A stretch of 64,000 bases of DNA from GCA-2748575 sp965222725 (GCA_965222725.1 OZ244969.1:620001-684000), one strand, 5' to 3'. Counted from the stretch's first letter, positions 32,133-41,450 are shown. The notes: generated from the sequence alone by a model not told the origin. Numbers and translations: made by a program.

Positions 32133-33293
32133 ATGAGCGAATATTCCATTTTTACATCCGAATCTGTCTCTGAAGGCCATCCGGATAAAATGGCCGACCA
32201 GATTTCTGATGCCGTGCTCGATGCCATCATCAAAGACGACCCCCAGGCCCGGGTTGCTGTTGAAACCATGGTAAAAACCGGTATGGCGGTCATCGCCGGT
32301 GAAGTACGCACCAACACCTACGTGGAACTGGAAGACATCGTGCGCGATGTGATTCTGGACATCGGTTACAACAGCTCCGATGTAGGTTTTGACGGTGCCT
32401 CCTGTGCCGTACTCAATGCCATCGGCAAACAATCCAGCGACATCGCCATGGGCGTAGACGAAGGCGAACAAAAAGACCTGGGCGCCGGCGACCAGGGCCT
32501 GATGTTCGGTTACGCCACCAACGAAACCGACGTACTCATGCCCGCGGCCGTTTACTTTTCCCACCGGTTAGTACAACGCCAGGCCTACCTGCGCAAAAAC
32601 GGTGTACTCAAATGGCTGCGCCCCGACGCCAAAAGCCAGGTTACCCTGCGCTACGAAAACGGCAAACCCGTTGCCGTAGAAGCCGTGGTGCTGTCCACCC
32701 AGCACGACCCTGACGTGAAACTCAAAGACCTGCAGGAAGCCGTACGTGAAGAAATCGTCAACCACGTACTGCCCAAAGAATGGCTGCACGCCGACACCAA
32801 ATACCACATCAACCCCACCGGCCAGTTCATTATCGGCGGCCCCGTGGGCGACTGCGGCCTCACCGGCCGTAAAATTATCGTCGACACCTACGGCGGTGCC
32901 GCCCGTCACGGTGGTGGCGCCTTCTCCGGTAAAGACCCCTCCAAAGTAGACCGTTCCGCTGCCTATGCCGGCCGCTACGTGGCCAAAAACATCGTGGCCG
33001 CCGGCCTCGCCGAACGCTGCGAAATCCAGGTGTCTTACGCTATCGGTGTTGCCGAGCCTACTTCAATTGCTATTAACACCTTCGGCACCAACAAGATCTC
33101 TGAAGAACACATTGCCGAACTGGTAAGACAACACTTTGACCTGCGCCCCAGAGGCATTATCGAAATGCTCGACCTGCGTCGCCCCATCTATCGCGCCACC
33201 GCCGCCTACGGCCACTTTGGACGCGAAGACTCAGAGTTTACCTGGGAAGCCACCGACAAAGCCGACGCCCTGCGCGCCGACGCCAACCTTTAA
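32133..33293 (+). CDS. metK: S-adenosylmethionine synthetase
   Basis: 386 aa. It makes SAM from methionine and ATP. The start SEYSIFTSESVSEGHPDKMA with the GHPDK ATP motif, GAGDQGLMFGYA, and GGAARHGGGAFSGKDPSKVD near the C-terminus are diagnostic. Preceded by AAGAGGAAAAAACAGCA; 21 bp before ahcY, so co-transcribed. Confidence 0.98.
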   Translation: MSEYSIFTSESVSEGHPDKMADQISDAVLDAIIKDDPQARVAVETMVKTGMAVIAGEVRTNTYVELEDIVRDVILDIGYNSSDVGFDGASCAVLNAIGKQSSDIAMGVDEGEQKDLGAGDQGLMFGYATNETDVLMPAAVYFSHRLVQRQAYLRKNGVLKWLRPDAKSQVTLRYENGKPVAVEAVVLSTQHDPDVKLKDLQEAVREEIVNHVLPKEWLHADTKYHINPTGQFIIGGPVGDCGLTGRKIIVDTYGGAARHGGGAFSGKDPSKVDRSAAYAGRYVAKNIVAAGLAERCEIQVSYAIGVAEPTSIAINTFGTNKISEEHIAELVRQHFDLRPRGIIEMLDLRRPIYRATAAYGHFGREDSEFTWEATDKADALRADANL

Positions 33294-33313
33294 GTATTAA
33301 CAGGAGAACCAAC

Positions 33314-34702
33314 ATGAGTGCCGTCATGGAAAACAGTTTCAGCGATTACAAAGTTGCCGACATCGCCCTGGCCGACTGGGGCCGCAAGGAAATCAAAATT
33401 GCCGAAGGCGAAATGCCCGCGCTGATGACCCTGCGCGAAAAATACAAAGCCGCCCAGCCCTTAAAAGGCGCTAAAATCATGGGCTGCATCCACATGACCA
33501 TCCAGACCGCCGTATTAATCGAAACCCTGATTGAACTGGGCGCCGACGTACGCTGGTCATCCTGCAACATCTTCTCCACCCAGGACCACGCCGCCGCCGC
33601 CATCGCCGCAGCCGGCATTCCTGTGTTCGCCTGGAAAGGCGAAACCGAAGAAGAATTCTGGTGGTGCATCGAACAAACCATCGTCAAAGACGGCGAAGAC
33701 TGGGGCGCCAACATGATCCTGGACGACGGCGGCGACCTGACCCAGATGCTCCACGAAAAATACCCGGAAATCCTCGGCAACTGCCACGGCATCTCCGAAG
33801 AAACCACCACCGGCGTACACCGCTTGCTGGAAATGCTCAAAGACGGCTCATTAAAAGTACCCGCCATCAACGTTAACGACGCCGTCACCAAATCCAAAAA
33901 CGACAACAAATACGGCTGCCGTCACAGCCTTAACGACGCCATCAAACGCGGCACCGACCACCTGCTGGCCGGCAAAAAAGCCCTGGTCATCGGCTACGGC
34001 GACGTCGGCAAAGGCTCCGCCGCCTCACTGCGTCAGGAAGGCATGATCGTTAAAGTCACCGAAATCGACCCCATCTGCGCCATGCAAGCCTGCATGGACG
34101 GCTTCGAAGTAGTATCCCCCTACATCAACGGTGTAAACAACGGCAACCTCGACAGCATCAACAAAGACCTGCTCGGCACCACCGATCTGGTCGTCACCAC
34201 CACCGGTAACGTCGACGTCTGCGACCGCTTTATGCTGCAATCCCTGAAAAACGGCGCCGTGGTCTGCAACATCGGCCACTTCGACAGCGAAATCGACACC
34301 GCCTACATGCGCGAAAACTGGGAGTGGGACGAAGTAAAACCCCAGGTACACAAAATCTATCGCGACAAAGCGACAGACGACCACCTGATCCTGCTCGCCG
34401 AAGGCCGCCTGGTGAACCTGGGCAACGCCACCGGCCACCCCTCCCGGATAATGGACGGCTCCTTCGCCAACCAGGTACTGGCGCAGATTCACCTGTGGGA
34501 AGGCAAGTTCGCTGACCTGCCCGTCGATGAAAGAACCAAAAACCTGTACGTACGTGTTCTGCCAAAAGAACTGGACGAAGAAGTCGCCAAGTACATGGTA
34601 CAAGGGTTCGGGGGCGTGATTACTCAGATGACGAAAGAACAATCTGACTATATTCACGTACCGGTTGAAGGCCCGTACAAGCCGGACAGCTACAAATACT
34701 AG
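33314..34702 (+). CDS. ahcY: adenosylhomocysteinase (SAH hydrolase)
   Basis: 462 aa. It hydrolyses S-adenosylhomocysteine to adenosine and homocysteine, removing the product inhibitor of methyltransferases. NAD-binding GYGDVGKGSAASLR, substrate site FSTQDHAAAA, SEETTTGVHRL, and the C-terminal GPYKPDSYKY with the Lys/Tyr that reach the neighbouring subunit. Follows metK; 591 bp of structured DNA separate it from metF. Confidence 0.98.
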   Translation: MSAVMENSFSDYKVADIALADWGRKEIKIAEGEMPALMTLREKYKAAQPLKGAKIMGCIHMTIQTAVLIETLIELGADVRWSSCNIFSTQDHAAAAIAAAGIPVFAWKGETEEEFWWCIEQTIVKDGEDWGANMILDDGGDLTQMLHEKYPEILGNCHGISEETTTGVHRLLEMLKDGSLKVPAINVNDAVTKSKNDNKYGCRHSLNDAIKRGTDHLLAGKKALVIGYGDVGKGSAASLRQEGMIVKVTEIDPICAMQACMDGFEVVSPYINGVNNGNLDSINKDLLGTTDLVVTTTGNVDVCDRFMLQSLKNGAVVCNIGHFDSEIDTAYMRENWEWDEVKPQVHKIYRDKATDDHLILLAEGRLVNLGNATGHPSRIMDGSFANQVLAQIHLWEGKFADLPVDERTKNLYVRVLPKELDEEVAKYMVQGFGGVITQMTKEQSDYIHVPVEGPYKPDSYKY

Positions 34703-35047
34703 GAATGATTTATTAGTTCAGTAGTTTTTATTTAAGTCCAAGCCCTGAGAGGGTGCGGCTCAACAGGACACGCTACAAGCCCCCCACAAGGGGGCCCAGC
34801 CTTCCACTTGCACGTGGAAGGCGTTAACAACTGGAAAAGCATGCTTTTCCCGGGCGTTGTTAACCCATGGGCGCTAATCTTGCGACATCCCTGTCGCAAA
34901 TTGTCCTGATTAGCCAGCCGAACAAAGGCCAATAACTGAGAAAACTACTACCGGTGACTTTATTTGTTGGTACCACCTAATGGTACCAACAAATATTCTC
35001 AATAAACTGAATCACACGTACGCAAAGAATCACCGTGCAGAGTGAGA
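34703..35047. repeat. run of hairpin-forming palindromes after ahcY
   Basis: No gene. At least four perfect inverted repeats follow each other: CCTTCCAC-N6-GTGGAAGG (34800-34821), GTTAACAAC...GTTGTTAAC (34823-34864) enclosing the palindrome GGAAAAGCATGCTTTTCC, TTGCGACA-TCCC-TGTCGCAA (34880-34899) with outer CTAATC/GATTAG, and 15-bp arms around GGTACCA (34961-34995). They look like repetitive extragenic palindromes or a structured transcript. Confidence 0.75.
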
Positions 35048-35240
35048 GGTAAAAGGTTAGGGGCCTTACCCGGTTTCAAGGGTTTTGCGCCGCCGAGCAT
35101 CGCAGTCAAATTTGGATAGAGTGAGCGTTGTCTGAGCCCGCAGGGCGAGTTTAGCGAACGCCAAATTTGACGAGAAGCACAGGGAACCCGAAGGGCAAGC
35201 AAGCAGCCTTGAAACCGGGTAAGGCCCCTAACCTTTTACC
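35048..35240. mobile_element. 193-bp element with perfect 34-bp terminal inverted repeats (MITE-like)
   Basis: The arms at 35048-35081 and 35207-35240 are exact reverse complements, beginning GGTAAAAGGTTAGGGGCC. The 125-bp core holds a second inverted repeat GTCAAATTTGG / CCAAATTTGAC (35105-35115, 35161-35171). No reading frame belongs to it. No target duplication is obvious. It ends 53 bp before metF. Confidence 0.75.
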
Positions 35241-35293
35241 GACCCAGACCCGACCAAACAAAGAACAAATTAGCAACACCAACAGGACCAACA

Positions 35294-36145
35294 ATGAACG
35301 CCCAAAAAGACCACGCCAAACGCTTCAGCTTCGAATTCTTCCCCCCCAAAACCGACAAGGGCATAGAAAAACTCAAAGCCGTACGCCAGGAACTCGCCAC
35401 CGTCAACCCACACTTCTTCTCCGTCACCTACGGCGCCGGCGGCTCCACCCGCGACCGCACCTACGAAACCGTACTCGGCACCCAAAACGACACCGGCATA
35501 GAAACCGCCCCACACCTATCCTGCGTCGGCGACACCAAAGAACAACTCCGCGAACTCATCAACGATTACAAAAACAACGGCATCAAACGCATCGTCACCC
35601 TGCGCGGCGACCTCCCCAGCGGCATGGGCGCCTCACTCGGCGAACTCAAATACGCCAGCGACCTGGTAAAATTCATACGCGAAGAAACCGGCGATTATTT
35701 CCACCTGGAAGTCGCCGCCTACCCCGAAATGCACCCCCAGGCCCCTGGCATGAACGCCGACCTGCAAAACTTCAAAACCAAAGTCGACGCCGGCGCCGAC
35801 AGCGCCATCACCCAGTATTTTTACAACGTCGACGCCTACAAATTCTTCGTCGACAGCTGCGAAAAAATGGGCATCGACATCCCCATCGTCGTCGGCATCA
35901 TGCCCATCACCAATTATGAAAACCTGATGCGCTTCTCCAACACCTGCGGCGCCGAAATCCCAAGATGGATCCGCGTACGGCTGGAAAGCTATCAGGGCGA
36001 TATGGAAAGCATCCGCCAGTTCGGCGAAGAAGTGGTTACCGGCCTGTGCGAAGAAGTCCTCAAAATGGGCGCACCCGGCCTGCATTTTTACACACTCAAC
36101 CAGCTGGAACCCTCACTCTCCATCTGGAAAAACCTGAACATTTAA
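35294..36145 (+). CDS. metF: 5,10-methylenetetrahydrofolate reductase
   Basis: 283 aa flavoprotein that makes 5-methyl-THF for methionine synthase. It has FSFEFFPPKTDKG at the N-terminus with the FAD/NADH-site Glu, SVTYGAGGSTRD, RGDLPSG and QYFYNVDAY. With metK, ahcY and the SahR-like regulator it completes the methyl cycle locus. The upstream inserted element may have separated it from the ahcY transcript. Confidence 0.96.
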   Translation: MNAQKDHAKRFSFEFFPPKTDKGIEKLKAVRQELATVNPHFFSVTYGAGGSTRDRTYETVLGTQNDTGIETAPHLSCVGDTKEQLRELINDYKNNGIKRIVTLRGDLPSGMGASLGELKYASDLVKFIREETGDYFHLEVAAYPEMHPQAPGMNADLQNFKTKVDAGADSAITQYFYNVDAYKFFVDSCEKMGIDIPIVVGIMPITNYENLMRFSNTCGAEIPRWIRVRLESYQGDMESIRQFGEEVVTGLCEEVLKMGAPGLHFYTLNQLEPSLSIWKNLNI

Positions 36146-36155
36146 AACAAAAAAA

Positions 36156-36186
36156 TCCCCGCCAGAAAAGGGAGAGGCTGGCGGGG
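36156..36186 (+). terminator. hairpin after metF
   Basis: CCCCGCCAG and CTGGCGGGG pair around a 13-base loop; no T-tract follows on the plus strand, while an A-tract precedes it (T-tract on the minus strand). Confidence 0.6.
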
Positions 36187-36189
36187 TCT

Positions 36190-36455
36190 GGGCCTGTTCA
36201 CACTCATTGAGCCATCGTTGCCGGAAGCCATTTTTTCGCTATGCAAGGCGGAAAGAGCGCCGTGTAGTTATTCTACATCAGCGATTGACAACGCAGCAGA
36301 GCGGGAAAATGGATCCGGCCCTGCGGGTTGAGCCTAAAATACCACCATACTGCGTTACTCGTCGCTTATTTGGAATAACCAAACTGCACTCCTCGCGCCT
36401 TGTCTGGCGCTATTTTAGGCACAACAACGACGGCTCAATGAGTGTGAACAGGCCC
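36190..36455. mobile_element. 266-bp element with perfect 24-bp terminal inverted repeats (MITE-like)
   Basis: Arms 36190-36213 and 36432-36455 are exact reverse complements starting GGGCCTGTTCACACTCATTG. The core contains degenerate internal repeats (GCAAGGCGG, TCGCGCCTTGTCTGGCGC) and no gene. It fills the gap between the convergent metF and flavin reductase genes. Confidence 0.75.
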
Positions 36456-36467
36456 AAACCGGACAAC

Positions 36468-37118
36468 TTACTTATCCTTTTCATCCAGCCACTCCGGCTC
36501 ACGATCCGGCTTGGCATAACTCAAACGCCCGATCCGCTCCGTCAGGTGGTAACTGTCCAGCCCCGTCGCCGCCACCGTACCCAGCTGCTCAATATCCACA
36601 TAACCATCCGTCTGCACCACATCCTCGCGCATCAGCACCTCCTGAATCTCACCAATAATAAATTCCGTATCATTGATCTCGATGTGTTTGCACTCCAGCA
36701 ACTTCATGGCAATGCTCAGACGTGCTTCCATCACAAAAGGCGCTGCAAACGCATGGCGGAACTCCGGCGTTAAACCCACCGCATGGAATTCGGAAATGCC
36801 ACGATCGTAACGGGCCGACGTCTGATGGGCTTGCGCCAGTATTTTCCGGTGCACATGGTTAATCGTATAAACGCCGGTCTCCAGCATATTCTCCACTGAA
36901 TGACGCTCCACACTGCGGGGCCGGCTCACCAGACCAATCAACGCCGGATCAGCCCCCAGATGCACCGCCGAACTGAACACAGCCAGATTGGTATTGCCAT
37001 CCTTGTCAGCGGTGCCAACCAGATTGGAACTTTTAAAACCGGATAACGAATTAATAAAATTTACCCGGAAACCTTTTTCCATCTGCGCTATCTGGTCGGA
37101 CGTAACCCGTCGCATCAT
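36468..37118 (-). CDS. flavin reductase-like FMN-binding protein
   Basis: 216 aa split-barrel protein of the DIM6/NTAB flavin-reductase family. SGFKSSNLVGTADKDGNTNL and FSSAVHLGADPALIGL are the flavin-site part, and YTINHVH is also typical. It probably binds FMN and reduces it or uses it in an oxidoreduction. The gene start touches the end of the acyl-CoA dehydrogenase gene (1-bp overlap), so the two are one operon. Confidence 0.88.
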   Translation of the reverse strand: MMRRVTSDQIAQMEKGFRVNFINSLSGFKSSNLVGTADKDGNTNLAVFSSAVHLGADPALIGLVSRPRSVERHSVENMLETGVYTINHVHRKILAQAHQTSARYDRGISEFHAVGLTPEFRHAFAAPFVMEARLSIAMKLLECKHIEINDTEFIIGEIQEVLMREDVVQTDGYVDIEQLGTVAATGLDSYHLTERIGRLSYAKPDREPEWLDEKDK

Positions 37119-38896
37119 CAGAATTCCCCTGCATCAAACGCCATCAGGTGTTGCTTGCCCGCTTTAATCCGCTGCAGCAGGCAATCTGCCTCCGGCATTA
37201 TTTCGGTAAAATAAAAATCACGGGTTTTGAGTTTGGTCATCAGAAACTGCTCCCGCGAATCCCCCTTATCCAACAGATCCTGCGCCACCTGGCCGGATCT
37301 TGCCAACAAGAAGCCCACGGTAACAATGCCGAACAGTTTTAACAAAGGGGTTGCCGCTGAACCTGCCAGTTCGCGATCCTGCAAGGCATTCATGGTCAGC
37401 CAGCCCAGCGCATCGCTGAGCACACTGATGCCATGGCGCAACGCCGCCTGTGTGCTGTGGTCCGTACACTGACCGGCAAAGTCCACCATGTCCGAAATCA
37501 GGGTTTTTACCGCCCGGCCGTTGTGCATGGGCAGCTTGCGCCCCACCAGATCCAGCGCCTGAATCCCATTGGTGCCTTCGTAAATCCGGGCAATGCGGCT
37601 GTCCCGCAACAACTGTTCAACGCCCCAGTCTTTGGTGTAACCGGATCCGCCCAGGGTCTGCACTGCCTGATCCACCGCCAGGTAACCCTGATCGGTAATA
37701 AAGGCCTTTACCACCGGGGTCAGCAAATCCACCCTATCACCGGCTTTTTCCCGCACCGCCGCATCCGGATGCTGGTGACTCAGATCCAGGTTCATGCCCA
37801 CCCAGTAAGCCAGGGCACGACAACCTTCCAGCATGGCTTTTTGACTCAATAACATGCGCCGCACATCCGGGTGCACCAGAATATTGTCGGCGGGTTTATC
37901 GGGCTGTTTTGTCCCGGCCAATGAGCGGCCCTGATCCCGTTCCCGGGCAAAGCTGAGGGCGGTCTGGTAAGCCGTTTCCGCCAGCCCCAGGCCCTGAACA
38001 CCCACCATGATGCGCGCCGAATTCATCATGGAGAACATGTACTTCAATCCCTGATGAGGCTCGCCAATCAGATAGCCTTCGGCCTCTTCCATGGAAATAA
38101 AACAGGTAGCCGAGCCGTTAATGCCCATTTTGTGTTCCAGGCCGGTACAGTAAATGCCGTTACGACTGCCATCATCCAGCACCTTGGGCACAATAAACAG
38201 GGAAATGCCCTTGCTGCCTTCCGGAGCGTCCGGCAGTTTCGCCAGCACCAGGTGAATAATGTTATCCGTCAGATCATGCTCCCCGCCGGTAATCCAGATC
38301 TTGCTACCCGTTAACCGGTAACGGTTATCTTCGCCCGCCACGGGTACAGCTTTTGTCTTGATCAGGCCCAGGTCAGTACCGCACTGCGGCTCCGTCAGGC
38401 ACATGGTGCCGGTCCATTCTCCGCTTACCAGCTGTTTGATATAGCGGTTTTTCAACCGTTCGTCGGCGTGCTTGTCCAGGGCAACGATGGCACCATGGGT
38501 AAGACCAAAGTACATGCTGAGGGAGGTATTGGTGGCCGCACACAGCTCGTCAAACACCACATTCAGCAGGTGCGGCAGGCCCTGACCACCGTATTCCGCC
38601 GGTGCCGACAACCCCGGCCAGCCGGCCTCCACAAACTGCCGGAAGGCCAGGTGATAACTGGCTGGTGCCTTGACTGTGTGGCTTTCTGCGTCGAAATGGC
38701 AGCCTTCTTCGTCCCCTTTGCCGTTAACCGGCAGAAAAACTCCTTCCACAAATTTGCCCATTTCCGCCAGCACGCTGTCCACCAGATCCTGGCTAAAGTC
38801 CTCTCCTGCGGGCAGCTCACCATAGCGTTCATGGCTTTTCAGCACATCGAACAACAGAAACCGGATGTCATTCAGGGGGGCTTCGTACTTGATCAT
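37118..38896 (-). CDS. acyl-CoA dehydrogenase (large, about 600-aa type)
   Basis: 592 aa FAD enzyme of fatty acid beta-oxidation. MCLTEPQCGTDLGLIKTKA and KIWITGGEHD are FAD-binding segments; RIYEGTNGIQALDLVGRK is the C-terminal FAD/active region, followed by an extra C-terminal domain typical of the long-form enzymes. Substrate chain length is not predictable. Upstream of it TGTC/GACA half-sites face the MerR gene. Confidence 0.93.
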   Translation of the reverse strand: MIKYEAPLNDIRFLLFDVLKSHERYGELPAGEDFSQDLVDSVLAEMGKFVEGVFLPVNGKGDEEGCHFDAESHTVKAPASYHLAFRQFVEAGWPGLSAPAEYGGQGLPHLLNVVFDELCAATNTSLSMYFGLTHGAIVALDKHADERLKNRYIKQLVSGEWTGTMCLTEPQCGTDLGLIKTKAVPVAGEDNRYRLTGSKIWITGGEHDLTDNIIHLVLAKLPDAPEGSKGISLFIVPKVLDDGSRNGIYCTGLEHKMGINGSATCFISMEEAEGYLIGEPHQGLKYMFSMMNSARIMVGVQGLGLAETAYQTALSFARERDQGRSLAGTKQPDKPADNILVHPDVRRMLLSQKAMLEGCRALAYWVGMNLDLSHQHPDAAVREKAGDRVDLLTPVVKAFITDQGYLAVDQAVQTLGGSGYTKDWGVEQLLRDSRIARIYEGTNGIQALDLVGRKLPMHNGRAVKTLISDMVDFAGQCTDHSTQAALRHGISVLSDALGWLTMNALQDRELAGSAATPLLKLFGIVTVGFLLARSGQVAQDLLDKGDSREQFLMTKLKTRDFYFTEIMPEADCLLQRIKAGKQHLMAFDAGEF

Positions 38897-38922
38897 GGTT
38901 CACCTCTTGCCAAAATTTACGA

Positions 38923-39005
38923 TTATGTCCAAGACATATAATTAATATATATAGACATAATTGCGGTTTTTACTTGATTTTGTCCATGTCTATCCATATT
39001 CTAGG
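38923..39005. promoter_or_regulatory. palindromic half-sites between acyl-CoA dehydrogenase and merR genes
   Basis: ATGTC-CAA-GACAT (38925-38937), a further GACATAA (38954-38960) and TGTCCATGTC (about 38991-39000) lie in the divergent intergenic region. They could be operators of the adjacent MerR-type regulator. Confidence 0.5.
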
Positions 39006-39050
39006 TTTTATCAAGCTTCACTAAAGGTTCGGCTTTTCTGGGAGTCACTC

Positions 39051-39992
39051 ATGAAACAGTACAGTATCGGCGCCATCGCCAAGTTAACCGGGCTTACCGT
39101 TCACAACCTGCGCGTCTGGGAAAAGCGCCACAGCGCGATAGAAACCGAACGTTCCGAAAGTGGCCGGCGCATCTACAGTGAAGGCGCGCTGGAACGGCTG
39201 CGGCTGCTGAAAAGCTGCGTCGACAACGGTTTTACCATCGGTACCATCGCCGCCATGTCCAACCAGGAACTGCGGGAAATACTGCAAGAGTTTGAAACCG
39301 CCGCCGAACCGGAGACGAAAAAAACCCGGTTGTCGGCCTGCCTGATCGGCGAAGGCGCCATCCGCACCTTTGATCAGATGGAATCAGACCGTTTCATGAC
39401 ATCGGACATTCAGAAGCACAACAACATGGAGGCTTTTGTTTCCACCTATGGGGGCGAAAATATTGACCTGCTCTTTGTTGAACAGGCTTCCCTGACAGCC
39501 GATGAAACCCGCAAACTGGCCAAGTTCATTAAAAAAGTGAACGCCCCCTACACGCTGCTGATGTACCGCTATTCGCGGCAACAGGACATTGCCTACCTGA
39601 AAACCCTGGGGGTAAAAACCCTGAAAGCACCGTTCGACAAAAACGGGCTCAAGGACCTGCTGGAATCCATGCTGAACGCCCCTGAAGGCGAGCCGTTGCT
39701 GACCCCCATGAAGCAGGCGCCAGCGCGCACGTTCAGCGATTTTGCCCTGAATAAAGCCGCTGCCATGACATCCAGTATCGAATGCGAATGCCCGCAGCAT
39801 TTATCGGAGCTGATCAAAAGCCTGGTGGATTTTGAAGCCTACAGCGCCGACTGCGAGCACAAGGACAAGGCTTCCGCCGACCTGCATCACCATATCTATA
39901 TCCGCACGGCCCAGTCCCGCGCCATTCTGGAGGATTTATTGCAGTCGGTACTGGATCAGGAAGGGATAGATCTGAGTCGGGTTAATCACTAG
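39051..39992 (+). CDS. MerR-family transcriptional regulator
   Basis: 313 aa from ATG 39051 (MKQYSIGAIAKLTGLTVHNL) after GGGAG; an upstream TTG start is rejected. The N-terminal MerR helix-turn-helix with wing (RVWEKRHSAIETERSESGRR) is clear. The long C-terminal part (about 100-313) includes a response-regulator-like stretch (LLFVEQASLTADETRKLAKF) and lacks an obvious cobalamin motif. It probably controls the divergent acyl-CoA dehydrogenase/flavin reductase operon. The 3' end overlaps the sigma-factor gene tail-to-tail by 11 bp. Confidence 0.85.
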   Translation: MKQYSIGAIAKLTGLTVHNLRVWEKRHSAIETERSESGRRIYSEGALERLRLLKSCVDNGFTIGTIAAMSNQELREILQEFETAAEPETKKTRLSACLIGEGAIRTFDQMESDRFMTSDIQKHNNMEAFVSTYGGENIDLLFVEQASLTADETRKLAKFIKKVNAPYTLLMYRYSRQQDIAYLKTLGVKTLKAPFDKNGLKDLLESMLNAPEGEPLLTPMKQAPARTFSDFALNKAAAMTSSIECECPQHLSELIKSLVDFEAYSADCEHKDKASADLHHHIYIRTAQSRAILEDLLQSVLDQEGIDLSRVNH

Positions 39993-41256
39993 CACGTATT
40001 TTTGCCAGGCTTTCTTCAATAATCTGCCGTACCCGCTCACGGCTGACACCCACCTGCGGCGCTATCTCATTGAGTGAGTAGGGCCGTCGGTGGCCGATGC
40101 CGTATTTCATTTTCAGCACCATGGCTTCACGATCCGACAATAGGGCCAGCAAGGAAGCCAGGGTTTCGGCCGCCTGGTAGTTGCTGGCGGAAGTCTCCGG
40201 TTCGCCGTAGCCATCGGCATAACGGAAATCATCCTGCAGCGTCCTGTCACCGTCATCATAACGGGGCGCACTGGCGGATACGCACAGGTTGGTGAGCGAC
40301 AGTAAGTCACGCACCTTGCTGCGGGAAAACCCGGTGGCTTCAGCGATTTTTTCTGCAGCCGGTTTTTTGCCGGTGCGCTTTATTTCATCCTGCACAAAGC
40401 CATAAACGCGGTTTACCTGATCACTCACATGGGTGGGATAGCGGATCAGGGAACGCTGGCGGGCAATGGCCTGCCGTATGGCCTGTTTGATCCACCAGAA
40501 TGCATAAGTGGAAAAACGCACTCCGACCCCGGCATCAAATTTCATGGCGGCGCGCATCAGGCCCAGCGTCCCTTCCTGCACCATATCTTCCAGTGCCATG
40601 CCTTTGTCCATATGGCGCCGGGCCACGTGGTACACCAGACGGATATTGGCACTGACAAAACGGTTTCTGGCGTTAAACACCGCTTGCTGTAATTGGCGAA
40701 GCTGGTTGAGCGCTTCCGACCTGCAGTGAACAACGGCAGTGCGGGAGGACTTTTGAGTTACAGCCTGGTCGGCCAGCCGCAAAACAAAATCCCGGTTAAT
40801 CGCCACGGCCTGCAATGCTTCGCACAGGCGTTGCCACACCTGGAGATACTCGGTATCGAAACGGGGATTGCGCAGGGCCAGCTTTTCATACACCAGCAAG
40901 GTGTCGTACAGAGTGGTTACCTTGTCGAACTGCTCCGGCTGTGCATCGTATTCTTCATGACAGACATGCTCCATCAGGGCATCGAGGGTTTCCCGGGTGT
41001 GGCCAAGCCCGGCCTGCAGGCGGGAAAAGGCCACGCCCAGAGCCATGGCTATTTCGCCCTCCTGCTCCCGTGTCAGCAGCTCATGGTGGGTTTCGCTGCC
41101 CGGCGGTGTCAGCGTGTCGGCTGCATCAGCCACATCCTGCCATGCGCTCTCGCCCCAGCCGTTTTCAAACAAAAGTTCCCCAGACTCCGGCTCACCGCCG
41201 AGCAGGTTCTCGTCCTCATCGAAAAGCCAGCCATCAAGAAACGTCTGTTGATACAT
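39982..41256 (-). CDS. sigma-70 family RNA polymerase sigma factor
   Basis: 424 aa from ATG 41256, preceded by GGAGGAG; an upstream extension is rejected. It contains region 1.2 remnants (EGEIAMALGVAFSRLQ), then region 2 (NIRLVYHVARRHMDKGMALE then RFSTYAFWWIKQAIRQAI), region 3 and region 4 (YSLNEIAPQVGVSRERVRQI). About 190 residues with an acidic start precede region 2, unlike RpoH. It resembles an RpoD/RpoS-type group 2 factor; I cannot assign a known name. Confidence 0.88.
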   Translation of the reverse strand: MYQQTFLDGWLFDEDENLLGGEPESGELLFENGWGESAWQDVADAADTLTPPGSETHHELLTREQEGEIAMALGVAFSRLQAGLGHTRETLDALMEHVCHEEYDAQPEQFDKVTTLYDTLLVYEKLALRNPRFDTEYLQVWQRLCEALQAVAINRDFVLRLADQAVTQKSSRTAVVHCRSEALNQLRQLQQAVFNARNRFVSANIRLVYHVARRHMDKGMALEDMVQEGTLGLMRAAMKFDAGVGVRFSTYAFWWIKQAIRQAIARQRSLIRYPTHVSDQVNRVYGFVQDEIKRTGKKPAAEKIAEATGFSRSKVRDLLSLTNLCVSASAPRYDDGDRTLQDDFRYADGYGEPETSASNYQAAETLASLLALLSDREAMVLKMKYGIGHRRPYSLNEIAPQVGVSRERVRQIIEESLAKIRASD

Positions 41257-41450
41257 TACTTCTCCTCCCGGCAGACTGCCCACCGCCTCTCGTCTGTTAA
41301 CGATATCGGGGCACCGGGAAAAGGATCAACGCATGTATATGTGCTGTCTTGATTAAAGGATGACCTGCCGGTACGCGATTCCGGGGCCACCGTGGTACAC
41401 TAGCCGACCCGCAATGAAATTCACCCCAACGAGGACAACGCGAGGAAAGA

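Noticed and set aside
35167..35919. 250-codon frame starting in the inverted-repeat element
   Set aside because: Arginine/proline-rich out-of-frame reading of metF; metF is clear in another frame.
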